Shown piece by piece: positions 9,276 to 17,520 of a stretch of 44,535 bases of DNA (its first letter is position 1; each line of letters starts with the position of its first letter). The notes beneath the pieces were generated by a model. It did no database searches and was not told the DNA's origin. It worked only from the letters and a program-made list of their open reading frames with translations. Source of the stretch: a virus; the IMG/VR virus record IMGVR_UViG_3300025785_000033, positions 1-44,535 of that record, one strand, 5' to 3'. Position numbers and translations under genes: made by a program.

Positions 9276-9875
9276 TTAAGTTGACAGCACATCAATAGCA
9301 CGGTCGGTCAAAGCGATGCGTTCTTCCAAGCCGAAAGTTCCGCCATTGATGATCTTGGTGACAAGCATCCAATTCTCGGCTGCGGCGGCGGCATTCAAAT
9401 GGTGTGTTGCCCAGAACCATCCCGCACTCATGGCCGCATATTTGGGCGTAACAAGCAGCTCTGGATGCGTAACCACATCAACCCCCACCGCTTGACCAAA
9501 GTGCCAGTAGTTGTCATGAAAAGTCAACTGGATACAGCCGCGCCCGTGGTACAGCCATCCCGCGCCAGAAGCTTCGTCCCCGTTGCCGCAACGCCCAGAG
9601 TACACCTTATTGGCAATTTTCTCCGGTTTGTGTGCGTATGCGTTGGCAATGTCGTCTGTGGGGAAGCGCTGCGGCCACAGTTTGCGCAGCGTCTCGGCTT
9701 TGTAGTTCAGATTCTCTTCAAGCGTCTTGAAATGGTTGCACTCATGGCTGCATTGTCCAATGAACGCGGCTTGCTGATCTACCGTGGCAATATCGAATTT
9801 AGCAAAAGTATCGTTGAGCGCTGGCACCCATTCAATGCCGATGCCCAGCCGTTGGAGTTGTTCAGCGTTTACCAT
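9276..9875 (-). CDS. Endolysin, GH19 chitinase-like lysozyme
   Basis: 199 residues, a usual length for phage GH19 endolysins. The family pattern is clear: QQAAFIGQCSHECNHFKTLEENLNY at about 34-58 with catalytic Glu45, then AETLRKLWPQRF, then GRGCIQLTFHDNY (about 111-123) with the substrate-binding region, and a C-terminal WWxIT-like equivalent WMLVTKIINGG. It cleaves peptidoglycan at the end of infection. There is no signal peptide, so release depends on the holin upstream. The gene overlaps the end of Rz by 14 bp. Confidence 0.9.
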   Translation of the reverse strand: MVNAEQLQRLGIGIEWVPALNDTFAKFDIATVDQQAAFIGQCSHECNHFKTLEENLNYKAETLRKLWPQRFPTDDIANAYAHKPEKIANKVYSGRCGNGDEASGAGWLYHGRGCIQLTFHDNYWHFGQAVGVDVVTHPELLVTPKYAAMSAGWFWATHHLNAAAAAENWMLVTKIINGGTFGLEERIALTDRAIDVLST

Positions 9876-10296
9876 TTACGAGCTTTCTCATGGTTTCGTA
9901 TCGGTCGATGCAGGCGTTGAGTTGGACGATGGCGCTGTCGCCGTCGTCGGTGATGGAGACAAGAGAGTCCGCAAACGCTGGGTCAAGCTGGGCTGTTGTC
10001 GTTGAATCTCCGCCGGTAGAGGCGGAACACTCAGTTGGGGTGGCGACACGGACGAACAACCGCTGATTCCCAGAATGAACAGCGTCACGAAACTGTTTCT
10101 GAGCAGTGGTGAGTTTGTCTTGTGTTTTCTTGAGTTCTGCATCTGCTTGCTCCTTTGCGTCTTGCATTTCTTGGTTCTTATGGCCAATGACCACAGCGTC
10201 TTCGTTCTCTCTTTCTTTGTAGCCTTCATGATGGCCGTACTCAAATACGCCAGCCAAAGCCAACAGCAACCCTAGAATTAGCCAAGGATTAGGCAT
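9862..10296 (-). CDS. Rz: i-spanin (Rz-like)
   Basis: 144 residues with the classic inner-membrane spanin layout: an N-terminal transmembrane segment (PNPWLILGLLLALAGVFEYG) followed by a periplasmic coiled coil rich in K, E and Q (residues about 25-75), and ending CIDRYETMRKLVNGKR. I prefer the ATG at 10296 because AAGGA lies 6 nt upstream; an ATG at 10302 also fits, but then the SD abuts it. A second lysis gene (Rz1) is embedded in another frame. Together they fuse inner and outer membrane after murein loss. Confidence 0.85.
   Translation of the reverse strand: MPNPWLILGLLLALAGVFEYGHHEGYKERENEDAVVIGHKNQEMQDAKEQADAELKKTQDKLTTAQKQFRDAVHSGNQRLFVRVATPTECSASTGGDSTTTAQLDPAFADSLVSITDDGDSAIVQLNACIDRYETMRKLVNGKR
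9888..10142 (-). CDS. Rz1: o-spanin (Rz1-like lipoprotein) embedded out of frame in Rz
   Basis: 84 residues entirely inside the Rz gene in a different frame. ATG 10142 has a strong Shine-Dalgarno sequence (AAAGGAG, 7 nt away). The product starts MQNSRKHK (positively charged n-region), then a hydrophobic segment SFVTLFILGISGC with a lipobox (ISGC, Cys29). After it comes a Pro/Ser/Thr-rich mature part (SVSPPQLSVPPLPAEIQ), which is the signature of Rz1 outer-membrane lipoproteins. Embedded Rz1 genes are known from lambda-like phages. Longer in-frame starts exist at 10244 but lack as good a ribosome site. Confidence 0.85.
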   Translation of the reverse strand: MQNSRKHKTNSPLLRNSFVTLFILGISGCSSVSPPQLSVPPLPAEIQRQQPSLTQRLRTLLSPSPTTATAPSSNSTPASTDTKP

Positions 10297-10298
10297 GG

Positions 10299-10751
10299 TC
10301 ATTCCTTCGTAGTTTGGCGTGCAGCGGCAATCGCTTGGCGGTCTTCATCGGGTTCTAAATAGTGCGGGGGATTGACGGGTGTCGTGCCCGGCGTCCACGC
10401 AGTCATTTGAACTTCTTGCACAGGCGGTGCAACGTAGGCCGGCGCATTATTTTTGGCCGCAGCCATCATATTAGAAGCCTCAGTCACTGCGCCTTTGGTC
10501 AAGATGCCGCCCACGCCGCCAACAATCAACAGCACAATGTCGTTGAGCATCTTGGTATAGGCTTGGTCAATTGGAGCCATCGCTTTGATAGGCTGGGTCA
10601 CAAAAGTCACCGAATACAGCAGTGCAAAAACGATGAACACCAAAATGAGTGTGACCATCACGATCACAAAAGCCCGAACCCGGACTTCAATCTCATCGGC
10701 ACTGAGACGCGGCTGGTTGCTGGCTAGAAGCTTGAGCAGGATTTCCTTCAC
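10299..10751 (-). CDS. Holin-like membrane protein, two transmembrane segments
   Basis: 150 residues from GTG 10751, chosen because GGAGAAG precedes it. A longer open frame extends upstream but overlaps the lipoprotein gene and lacks a good site. Transmembrane segments lie at about 24-48 (AFVIVMVTLILVFIVFALLYSV) and about 70-88 (MLNDIVLLIVGGVGGILTKGA), with a Pro-rich soluble tail. Position directly before the spanins and endolysin supports a holin, but no holin family motif is decisive. It overlaps the lipoprotein gene by 59 bp. Confidence 0.68.
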   Translation of the reverse strand: MKEILLKLLASNQPRLSADEIEVRVRAFVIVMVTLILVFIVFALLYSVTFVTQPIKAMAPIDQAYTKMLNDIVLLIVGGVGGILTKGAVTEASNMMAAAKNNAPAYVAPPVQEVQMTAWTPGTTPVNPPHYLEPDEDRQAIAAARQTTKE

Positions 10752-10920
10752 TTTTCTTCTCCAAAACAGGGGCCACCAGATACTCGGGGCAAGTTTGTGT
10801 GAATTCACACATGGGTTTTTGGCACTGCTTGTCAGCAAAGTGCGTGGGATCTTGGCAAGTGTAACGGTAGCGGTCTTCGCAGCCAACCAGTAACAAAGCC
10901 AGCAAAATCGCGTATTTCAT
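10693..10920 (-). CDS. Small Cys-rich lipoprotein in lysis block
   Basis: 75 residues beginning MKYAILLALLLVGCEDRYRY: a short signal peptide with lipobox LVGC (Cys14). The mature part has further Cys (YTCQDPTHFADKQCQKPMCEFTQTCPEYL), probably disulphide bonded in the periplasm. I recognise the DRYRYxCQDP..C.PP/KPxC pattern as a recurrent phage protein of unknown function near lysis or tail genes. ATG 10920 overlaps the previous stop (ATGA) with AAGGA upstream. It could be a second outer-membrane lysis factor or an exclusion protein. Confidence 0.7.
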   Translation of the reverse strand: MKYAILLALLLVGCEDRYRYTCQDPTHFADKQCQKPMCEFTQTCPEYLVAPVLEKKSEGNPAQASSQQPAASQCR

Positions 10921-11204
10921 TCTTTGTCCTTTTTAGCTTGTTCAATTTCCCGCTGGGCCTGTTGCAGCTTGCGCAGGGTGTGCTCCATTGCCATTTCAGC
11001 CACATACGCCCTATACCAAACGTACCCCGCCGCCGGAATCAATAACGCAAACAAGAGCACCAGCAAAATTAAAATGGCGTGAAACCCCGAGTCGCTAGAC
11101 GCACTGTAAGCATCAAGCCCCACATCCACGCCGCCAGCCCCACCAGAGTTACCCCTAGCGCCAGACGCATTGATCGACGTTGACGGATTGCCTCGCGTAG
11201 CCAC
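10917..11204 (-). CDS. Single-span membrane protein with C-terminal coiled coil
   Basis: 95 residues from GTG 11204 (AAGGAATGAAGCAAG precedes it). Layout: Gly/Ser-rich N-terminus (1-40), transmembrane segment at about 42-68 (HAILILLVLLFALLIPAAGYVWY), then a charged amphipathic helix ending KKDKE. Its first 45 codons overlap the C-terminus of the upstream gene in another frame. Later GTG codons at residues about 26-28 are alternative starts. Likely part of the lysis or membrane block; function unknown. Confidence 0.55.
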   Translation of the reverse strand: MATRGNPSTSINASGARGNSGGAGGVDVGLDAYSASSDSGFHAILILLVLLFALLIPAAGYVWYRAYVAEMAMEHTLRKLQQAQREIEQAKKDKE

Positions 11205-11812
11205 CTTGCTTCATTCCTTTTGCGGATGTGCTCGCGCCGAGCAAATTCCTGTTCGTCAATGATGCGTTCATACATCTTGAGAAACCTTGTGTATATGTCC
11301 TTCAACTCAGGGGGCGCATACACCATTGCCTCTCGGATCTCGACGCTCAAGTTCTCCAGTTGCAGCTCAACAAGTGAGCGCTCCATTGCTTTTTTAGCGA
11401 CGTTTTGGTCTGGATCGTAGACTGTAACTGATGTTTCTTCCAAGTCCGCGTAGTAGTTCTTGAGCTTTTGGTGGATGTCAAAGAACTCCCCCATCTTCTG
11501 GCCAATGTCAACAATGAGTTGGGTCTGCAGTTCTTCGGGGTCTTGGGATGCACGAGTCTTTTTAACGGGCACAGAAGCTGCGGCGGCAAGCTGGACGACT
11601 GGCGCACTCGCACTTTTGATTCCCAATATCCCTTTAACCCACCCCCAAAATCCTGTGAGTTCCTTGGCAACAGCTTTAACGTCGCCAACAGTGCGCTCCA
11701 CACCTTTTTTAAACTCTTCAATGGCCATGCGGCCTTCGTGCAGTTGGTCGCACCCAGCCTTGATCTGTTTGACCAGAGTGACTGCACCAAAGAGAAGGGT
11801 GATTGGGTCCAC
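11069..11812 (-). CDS. Coiled-coil protein with C-terminal membrane anchor
   Basis: 247 residues. Helical throughout, with a charged central region (about 85-205; DIHQKLKNYYADLEETS, RIIDEQEFARREHIRKRNEARWLREA) and one hydrophobic segment near the end (about 217-237; LALGVTLVGLAAWMWGLML). The start lies 3 nt after the tail collar gene stop. Its last 136 bp overlap the next gene out of frame. Family not recognised; a membrane-tethered structural or lysis accessory factor is possible. Confidence 0.65.
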   Translation of the reverse strand: MDPITLLFGAVTLVKQIKAGCDQLHEGRMAIEEFKKGVERTVGDVKAVAKELTGFWGWVKGILGIKSASAPVVQLAAAASVPVKKTRASQDPEELQTQLIVDIGQKMGEFFDIHQKLKNYYADLEETSVTVYDPDQNVAKKAMERSLVELQLENLSVEIREAMVYAPPELKDIYTRFLKMYERIIDEQEFARREHIRKRNEARWLREAIRQRRSMRLALGVTLVGLAAWMWGLMLTVRLATRGFTPF

Positions 11813-11815
11813 ATC

Positions 11816-12928
11816 TTAGGTTTTGATGATGAAGTAAATGCCCAAATATGGAGAAATTGTATTCATCGCACTATTTGTGGTGGAGTTGTTGCCAACCGTG
11901 ATGCCGGTTGTCGCGGTGCTTGTGTTGTCTGTATATGTGCTTGTAAAACAAGGTGTCGAGCTGCCCGATTGAGGAGCCGCATTGTAAGCATGTGCGTATG
12001 TGTGGTTGTGGCCCGGGTCTGTCACAGGGTGGGTGTGAGCAGGGAGGTTGTTTGCCACAATCGTTGTTGTTGCCGAACCACCGGTAGCGCCAACAGACGC
12101 AGCAGTAGACCCAACACCAATTGGCATACGGTCTGCATAGTTTGGCAAGTTGAACGTGGTTAACCCATCGCCCGAACCGAAAGTTGTTCCAACAATTGCA
12201 AACAAAGCTGCATAGGTTGTACGAGAAATAGCTGAGCCGTTACAGAGCAAATATCCACTAGGAGCCGAAGAAGTCGGCCACATGTTGATCGTGCCGGTGA
12301 TTGCGGCAGAAGCAAGGGCTCCTTGAACAAAAGCGGTTGTGGCAATTTTTGTTGAGCTGTCCGTAGAGGGCGTCACCGTAAGCGCTGTGGCCGTGCCAGC
12401 CAAAGAGGTCGTGCCCGACAACGTAGTGGCTCCAGCAACGGCAAGTGTTCCGCTTAAAGAGGTGTTGCCTGTGACGCCCAGAGTGCCTGCTACGGTTTCA
12501 TTGCCGCCCACGGAGAAATTACCCGCCACACCAGTGCTGCCTGCGTAAAAATTTGTGCCATCGCAGTAGACGGAGGTCGTTGTGCCGTTGGGAATGGTTA
12601 CTGTAGTGCCAGTAGATGCGCCAATGGTGATGGCATAACCGCCGGTAGTTTGGTTAGATACCACGTAGTATTTTGTAACTAGCGGTGTAACTACTTGGAA
12701 CACGCCGGAATTCGTTCCTTTGACCACAAGCACCATGTTGTTAGATGGAGACACCGCGCCTTGGGTGTTTGTCAGCGTGTAGTTAGCGCTGGACATGGTG
12801 ATGGTGACAACGCCGGCGATAGCTTGCTCAATGATTTGCAAGTTGGTGTTGGTCGTATTGCCCCACGCGCCGGCTTGTTGACCTGTGCCGATTAACGTGA
12901 GTTCAAGGCTTGATGAAAATGTAGACAT
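11816..12928 (-). CDS. Tail fibre protein with phage tail collar domain
   Basis: 370 residues. The N-terminus (LTLIGTGQQAGAWGNTTNTNL, about 9-29) is a virion-anchoring motif common in phage fibres. The middle holds short beta repeats (VAGTLGVTGNTSLSGTLAVAGATTLSGT) typical of trimeric shafts. The C-terminal part has a tail-collar/Mdp signature: GTINMWPTSSAPSGYLLCNGSAISRTTYAALFAIVGTTFG-type block at about 212-255, LPNYADRMPIGVG, then ANNLPAHTHPVTDPGHNHTYAHA with His clusters that may bind metal. Likely receptor binding. Confidence 0.85.
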   Translation of the reverse strand: MSTFSSSLELTLIGTGQQAGAWGNTTNTNLQIIEQAIAGVVTITMSSANYTLTNTQGAVSPSNNMVLVVKGTNSGVFQVVTPLVTKYYVVSNQTTGGYAITIGASTGTTVTIPNGTTTSVYCDGTNFYAGSTGVAGNFSVGGNETVAGTLGVTGNTSLSGTLAVAGATTLSGTTSLAGTATALTVTPSTDSSTKIATTAFVQGALASAAITGTINMWPTSSAPSGYLLCNGSAISRTTYAALFAIVGTTFGSGDGLTTFNLPNYADRMPIGVGSTAASVGATGGSATTTIVANNLPAHTHPVTDPGHNHTYAHAYNAAPQSGSSTPCFTSTYTDNTSTATTGITVGNNSTTNSAMNTISPYLGIYFIIKT

Positions 12929-12943
12929 AGTGTGTTCCTTTTT

Positions 12944-13414
12944 TTATTGTTTGGCAGCGGCGACTGGATCAAGTGTCCATGTCACATTCGAAGCTGCAAT
13001 CAAACTTTCAATGTCTGTAGCTGCCGCAATAGCTGTACGCGCTGTTTGAGCTTCGGTGCGAATTTGAGCACGCCAAGTCTTCCAACCTGAGTCTAATGCC
13101 GTGCCAGTTTCAGCGGCTTTAATGGCCATGTAATCGCTTGGAGACAGCAAAGAATGAGCCGTGGCATTGATCTGTGCTGTGGCGCTGTCTTTGAGCTGAG
13201 TCAAGTCTTTGGGCGTTGCATTGAACGTGCCATCGTTATTGGGTGTCACCCAGTAGTAGCGATCATCAGGGCGTGGCTGATCCGCAACCTCCGTGATGCC
13301 AATGGCTTCTTTCTCCGCAAGCGTTGAAAGACGTAACCAGTTGGCTGGATATTGCACACCGTTATGCTCAAAAGCATTGTCGGGGCTGAGTGGTTGACCG
13401 TTTAGTAAAAACAT
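12944..13414 (-). CDS. Tail fibre assembly/accessory protein candidate
   Basis: 156 residues. N-terminal WLRLSTLAEKEAIGITEV and later DLTQLKDSATAQINATAHSLLSPSDYMAIKAAETG resemble the DUF4376-type segments that follow fibre genes and serve as fibre chaperones or caps. Helical C-terminal half. It sits between the endonuclease VII gene and the collar fibre, 15 bp upstream of the latter. The chaperone role is inferred from this position. Confidence 0.62.
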   Translation of the reverse strand: MFLLNGQPLSPDNAFEHNGVQYPANWLRLSTLAEKEAIGITEVADQPRPDDRYYWVTPNNDGTFNATPKDLTQLKDSATAQINATAHSLLSPSDYMAIKAAETGTALDSGWKTWRAQIRTEAQTARTAIAAATDIESLIAASNVTWTLDPVAAAKQ

Positions 13415-13417
13415 GAG

Positions 13418-13918
13418 TTACCTCGCTAGATATGAAATTGCTTTAAGCATTAAGTCAGGACTGTCTTTTAACAATCCTAACGCTGTGTTGCATGAATCAC
13501 AAAGCAATCCTCTGACTCTACCAGTTGTATGGCAATGGTCAATGCTTAATCGCTTTTTGTGAGTGTTGGGGGGCAATGAACCACATATTGCACACGCACC
13601 ATTTTGTTTTTCCAACAATTTGTTGTATTCGTCAAAATCAAGGCCGTAGTTATTTTTCATGTGCCATTCAAGGTCGTATTCTTTTGTTTGGCTACGACCA
13701 TGTTTGTACGCAGGAGATTGTTCGCCTTTACGTTTTTGCAAACATCCCCAAGATTTTGTTCTGCCATAACGAATGTTCCCAGTGTTTAACACTGTTTCGT
13801 TACCGCAGTCACATTTACACAGCCAGCGCCATTGACCGTTTTTGGTTTTCTGTTCTGTGCGGCTTACAACCGTAAGCAGGTTGTATTTGTGGCCTGTAAT
13901 GTTGATTGACTTTGGCAT
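13418..13918 (-). CDS. HNH/recombination endonuclease VII-like protein (free-standing homing endonuclease candidate)
   Basis: 166 residues. An N-terminal Zn-binding module (CKCDCGNETVLNTGNIRYGRTKSWGC, about 33-58) resembles the NUMOD-like DNA-binding region of phage HNH enzymes. The C-terminal part is an endonuclease VII core: CAICGS, then KRLSIDHCHTTGRVRGLLCDSCNTALGLLKDSP (about 122-154), with the ββα-metal His pair and two CxxC. It is wedged between two tail fibre genes with 3-bp gaps on both sides, as expected of a mobile gene. Structural junction resolution is the alternative role. Confidence 0.85.
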   Translation of the reverse strand: MPKSINITGHKYNLLTVVSRTEQKTKNGQWRWLCKCDCGNETVLNTGNIRYGRTKSWGCLQKRKGEQSPAYKHGRSQTKEYDLEWHMKNNYGLDFDEYNKLLEKQNGACAICGSLPPNTHKKRLSIDHCHTTGRVRGLLCDSCNTALGLLKDSPDLMLKAISYLAR

Positions 13919-13921
13919 AGG

Positions 13922-16249
13922 TCAGCGGGCAAGAGAGACTTTAAAAGGTGATTCGGCAAAGGTTGCGTAGATGTAAGTTTCACCTGACGCATTTCCACCA
14001 CCAGATACATTTTTTAATTTAAAACCATTTGACAATATATCAAGAATCGGTCTTCCATCTGCTTCTGCTCCGTTTGTGTTTGGAAGCAATTGCAATCCTG
14101 CTACGTTATATGTATCTCTTGATGTATCATAAATTTGCCAATTTTCTGAACTTGAAGAACGCTTTAATAAAATAAACCGTGGTCTAAATCCACAATACAC
14201 AAAAGGACCATCAGTAGACCCGTTACCCGTGTATGACCCAAACTTGCTGAAACCAGCTACTGCAGACCAGCAGTAAGCAATCATTGTGTTTCCGCTGTTG
14301 TTTGTTGAGCCGCCAACTCCAACGCTGAAAACACTGCTTGTTGGTGCGGTGTTGTTCCAAAAATTCGCTGAAGATGCAGCGGCAGCAGTTGTGTCAAGCA
14401 AAAGATATTGTGTTGCGCCAATCGCAGAATGGTAAACACCCCAATCAGCACCAGAAGCAGAACGAACTTTTGTGATGATAAAAGAAGGAGCAACACCAAG
14501 CCCATGACCCACGGTAGCATTTGCACCTGTGCCTGTGTAGGTGACGATGCTAAATCCAGCCGTAGCATTCACACTCACAGTTGATGTGATAGTGCCGTTG
14601 GTGTTGGATGATGATGAACCAGCGCCTGCTTGCCATTGCCAACCAATGTATGTAACGGCGTTTGTGTTGACGCCGCCACCAACACTGTCAACGCCAACTG
14701 AATAGCCGTTGCTATTAAAAGCAGTCAAGCTATTTGCTTCTGACGTATCTCCATTGGTTGTGTTTGATTGCAAATCTACGTTTGTGCCTCTTAAAACATC
14801 AAACAATCTGTGAGAGTAAGAAGAGCTGCTGCGAGATTTGACCCAAACAAAGTCAGGCTTGAACGACACACCAGTTGTAGTGTTGTTGCTGTTCAAAATG
14901 TTTTGTGCAGCACCCGTACCCGTATAGGTCGTAGCAGCCATGTAAGACGCACCATTCACAATGGTTGGCGTTGGCAAGTTGTATGTGTTCAGAGCCACAA
15001 AGCCTGTGGGTGGGGTGTAGCTGAACGGGCGTTGACCAAAGTTTATTTCACCACTTGCTGCATAAGAACCAACCACAATATCAATATCGTTTGTGGCAGA
15101 AATAGACGTTGTTCCAACCAGCGCGTTGTTGCGATAAGTGCTGACTTGATTATTTACACGGTCTATGGCGAGTGCAAGGACTTCACCAGATGTCGTTGTT
15201 GTGTAAATGGTTGCTATATCGCCAGCCGAAGCTGTCAACGCCATAGATGGCGTACACAATCCAAGAAACGATACGTTGTTTGATGTCCACGGTTGAGTCG
15301 ATGTAAATTCAACATAGAACTTACTGCCAACTGCTGGCTGCATTGTTGCGCGAGCATTAGCCCAATATGCGTTCGTGTTTTGATACCGCAAATTTCCGTT
15401 ACTCAAGAATGTATTTGAGTACGCGTTGAGAAAATTTATTACTGGGTAATTCCCACGACCATTCCCGCCATCAGCGTAAGGCGTTGGCACATCAATCATG
15501 CTGTCGTAGGTAACACCAGTAGTCAGAGAGATGTTGTTGGTTGTCCAGTTGTTGCTGTTGCCAGACGTATCGTAGCCAAGCGTTGTGGTGGACGCATTGT
15601 TGTTGAAGTTCAGATAGTAACCGTTAGTCCCATAAGTACCGCTGTACTTGATAGGTTGCCACACACCTGTTGTAGTGTTGTATGCGCCAAACGATGATGG
15701 TGTTAGGGCTTGACCGTCAATGAAGTTGACTTCAGTGAGGTAGCCGTCAAAATATGTTCCAGCCGTATATGCTCCGTTTATAACTTGCGCTCCGATTGAG
15801 TGCAACGTGCTTGCATGGTTAAATGAATACGTTGTATTAGAAACGGTTGTGCCAGTCGTTGTCTGAGCTACGCCATTTACATAAATCGTCACCGTTGTTG
15901 TTGTGGCGTTGTACGACAAAACAATGTGATACCAAGATGAAGGGTCACGATAAACAGCATTTGTAACAAGGTTTACTGTTACAGCGCCACCAGTAAAAAA
16001 CTGCAATTGGTCTGATGAGTTGAATCTGAACCCGTCATAAGCAGGTGATGCGCCTGTACTGGCATTAAACAATGAACTAATTATTCCAAGAGAACCACGT
16101 TTAACCCACGCACTCCATGTCCAAATTTTTTCGTTTGTTGGCGTAGTAAATGTTCTATTTAAATAGGCAGATGCAGACGAACGAAACCGCAAGCTGCGGT
16201 TAAGTGTGTAGCCACTTGGGTTGCTTGCAGATAAAACTGGAAACGTCAT
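13922..16249 (-). CDS. Large tail fibre/adhesin with LamG (ConA-like) domain
   Basis: 775 residues. A LamG/concanavalin-like jelly roll is visible at about 25-180 (TWSAWVKRGSLG, DPSSWYHIVLSYNATTTTVTIYVNGV, FDGYLTEVNFIDGQAL). A SPRY-like middle follows (VEFTSTQPWTSNNVSFLGL, INFGQRPFSYTPPTGFVALNT). The C-terminal half contains two related modules with VTYTGTGANATVGHGLGVAPSFIITK and YTGNGSTDGPFVYCGFRPRFILLKR, like the DUF7483 fibre modules. Carbohydrate or host surface binding is likely. The stop-start junction with the upstream fibre gene overlaps by 1 bp. Confidence 0.8.
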   Translation of the reverse strand: MTFPVLSASNPSGYTLNRSLRFRSSASAYLNRTFTTPTNEKIWTWSAWVKRGSLGIISSLFNASTGASPAYDGFRFNSSDQLQFFTGGAVTVNLVTNAVYRDPSSWYHIVLSYNATTTTVTIYVNGVAQTTTGTTVSNTTYSFNHASTLHSIGAQVINGAYTAGTYFDGYLTEVNFIDGQALTPSSFGAYNTTTGVWQPIKYSGTYGTNGYYLNFNNNASTTTLGYDTSGNSNNWTTNNISLTTGVTYDSMIDVPTPYADGGNGRGNYPVINFLNAYSNTFLSNGNLRYQNTNAYWANARATMQPAVGSKFYVEFTSTQPWTSNNVSFLGLCTPSMALTASAGDIATIYTTTTSGEVLALAIDRVNNQVSTYRNNALVGTTSISATNDIDIVVGSYAASGEINFGQRPFSYTPPTGFVALNTYNLPTPTIVNGASYMAATTYTGTGAAQNILNSNNTTTGVSFKPDFVWVKSRSSSSYSHRLFDVLRGTNVDLQSNTTNGDTSEANSLTAFNSNGYSVGVDSVGGGVNTNAVTYIGWQWQAGAGSSSSNTNGTITSTVSVNATAGFSIVTYTGTGANATVGHGLGVAPSFIITKVRSASGADWGVYHSAIGATQYLLLDTTAAAASSANFWNNTAPTSSVFSVGVGGSTNNSGNTMIAYCWSAVAGFSKFGSYTGNGSTDGPFVYCGFRPRFILLKRSSSSENWQIYDTSRDTYNVAGLQLLPNTNGAEADGRPILDILSNGFKLKNVSGGGNASGETYIYATFAESPFKVSLAR

Positions 16250-17511
16250 TACGCCACCGCCTGTGAAATTCCTTGTTGGTACAAGTTTGTGCCATCACTT
16301 CTGAACACAAAGTAATCTTTTGCTCCAGCGGCAGTTGACAGAGTTGGCGCTGTGCCGTTTGCCCACTTAAACACTGAGTTCCATGATAGCGTATTTGATC
16401 CGCCATTCTGGATCACCGCAAGGGCATAGAACGCACCGTTGGACAAGTTTGTTGGTGCACCCATGGTGCGGTTGGTTGAAACAAACGTGAATGTTGCCAC
16501 TTGACCTTTTGAGGTGTCCCAAGCAATTGTTGCAGCGTCAGTTAAGTTGATGTTTGGCGCGTATGTTGTGCTTGGGATTGATGTGATGCCTGTCGTGTTG
16601 ATGGTCATCGCATCAGTCGCAGAGCTGCCAATCACAAGGTGAATTGCGTTTGAGCCGATTGTGCCCAACACCAAGTCGGTGCTGCCAGACAAAAAGAACG
16701 CATACCCAGCGGCATTGATTGAGCCTGTGCCAGTGTAACCCGATGAGTTGATACCCACGGTGGCAAAGTTGGTTGTGGCCGTTCCTGAGTCGTTGTAAGC
16801 AATGAACTCAGTCGAAGCAGCAGTGCCGTTTGACTTGTTTTGCAAGACGGCTTGCAAATAACCGTTGGTCGTACCAACGCCATTTGACACAATGCCCGTG
16901 TCGCTGAAACTTAGCGTGCCACCAATTTGGAAGTTGCTGGTGTTTGACGATGTCAGCGCAGAGATGCTCAAAGACGCCGCAGGAGCAACGAATGTTGTCC
17001 CGTTGAATGTAAACGTTGAGCTTGATTGGTACGCGCTGGTGCCGTTGCCATACGGAATATAGTTGGCCGTCAAGCTTGACAAACCTGTACCGCCGTTTGC
17101 GACACCCAAGATGCCTGTAACTTGAGTTGCCAAGTTGACAGTACCAATGATCTGTTTTAAGTTGCCGTTGGTATCGTAGCTTCCATCGGTTGTCCAAGTA
17201 TCCCCAACCTGCAAAGTGACTTTGACAATTGTTCTTGTGCTGGCAGAGTTTACGTATCCCACTGTGACCGTTACCGCCGCTGTGTCGGTGTTCTCGATGG
17301 TGATTGTTTTAACAATGCGTCGAGTTGAAGACGATGGTGATGCAACCAAAGTTACCGCAGTGATGCCGTTTAAAACGCCGTCGTTTGCACCCTCAACAAA
17401 TGTTGAACCGTTGTTGTCGGCGTAAGCTGCAGTGAAGTTTGGATTTGTGGTGGCGGCAGCGCCGGACATGACCGCTGTAATTGATTTTGATGTTGTGTCT
17501 AAAATAAACAT
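16249..17511 (-). CDS. Tail fibre protein with beta-helical shaft
   Basis: 420 residues. N-terminal 110 residues form a beta domain (KSITAVMSGAAATTNPNFTAAYADN, RRIVKTITIENTDTAAVTVTVGYV) that looks like an adaptor. Next come the shaft motif GVANGGTGLSSLTANYIPYGNGT, common in phage fibres, and a Ser/Thr/Asn-rich C-terminal region ending in a fold with FYALAVIQNGGSNTLSWNSVFKW. It is probably co-assembled with the LamG fibre encoded immediately downstream. Confidence 0.78.
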   Translation of the reverse strand: MFILDTTSKSITAVMSGAAATTNPNFTAAYADNNGSTFVEGANDGVLNGITAVTLVASPSSSTRRIVKTITIENTDTAAVTVTVGYVNSASTRTIVKVTLQVGDTWTTDGSYDTNGNLKQIIGTVNLATQVTGILGVANGGTGLSSLTANYIPYGNGTSAYQSSSTFTFNGTTFVAPAASLSISALTSSNTSNFQIGGTLSFSDTGIVSNGVGTTNGYLQAVLQNKSNGTAASTEFIAYNDSGTATTNFATVGINSSGYTGTGSINAAGYAFFLSGSTDLVLGTIGSNAIHLVIGSSATDAMTINTTGITSIPSTTYAPNINLTDAATIAWDTSKGQVATFTFVSTNRTMGAPTNLSNGAFYALAVIQNGGSNTLSWNSVFKWANGTAPTLSTAAGAKDYFVFRSDGTNLYQQGISQAVA

Positions 17512-17520
17512 GAGCAGCCT

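Noticed and set aside
9888-10244. 118-residue version of the nested Rz1 frame
   Set aside because: ATG 10142 has a much stronger Shine-Dalgarno and gives a normal lipoprotein signal; the longer version would bury the signal.
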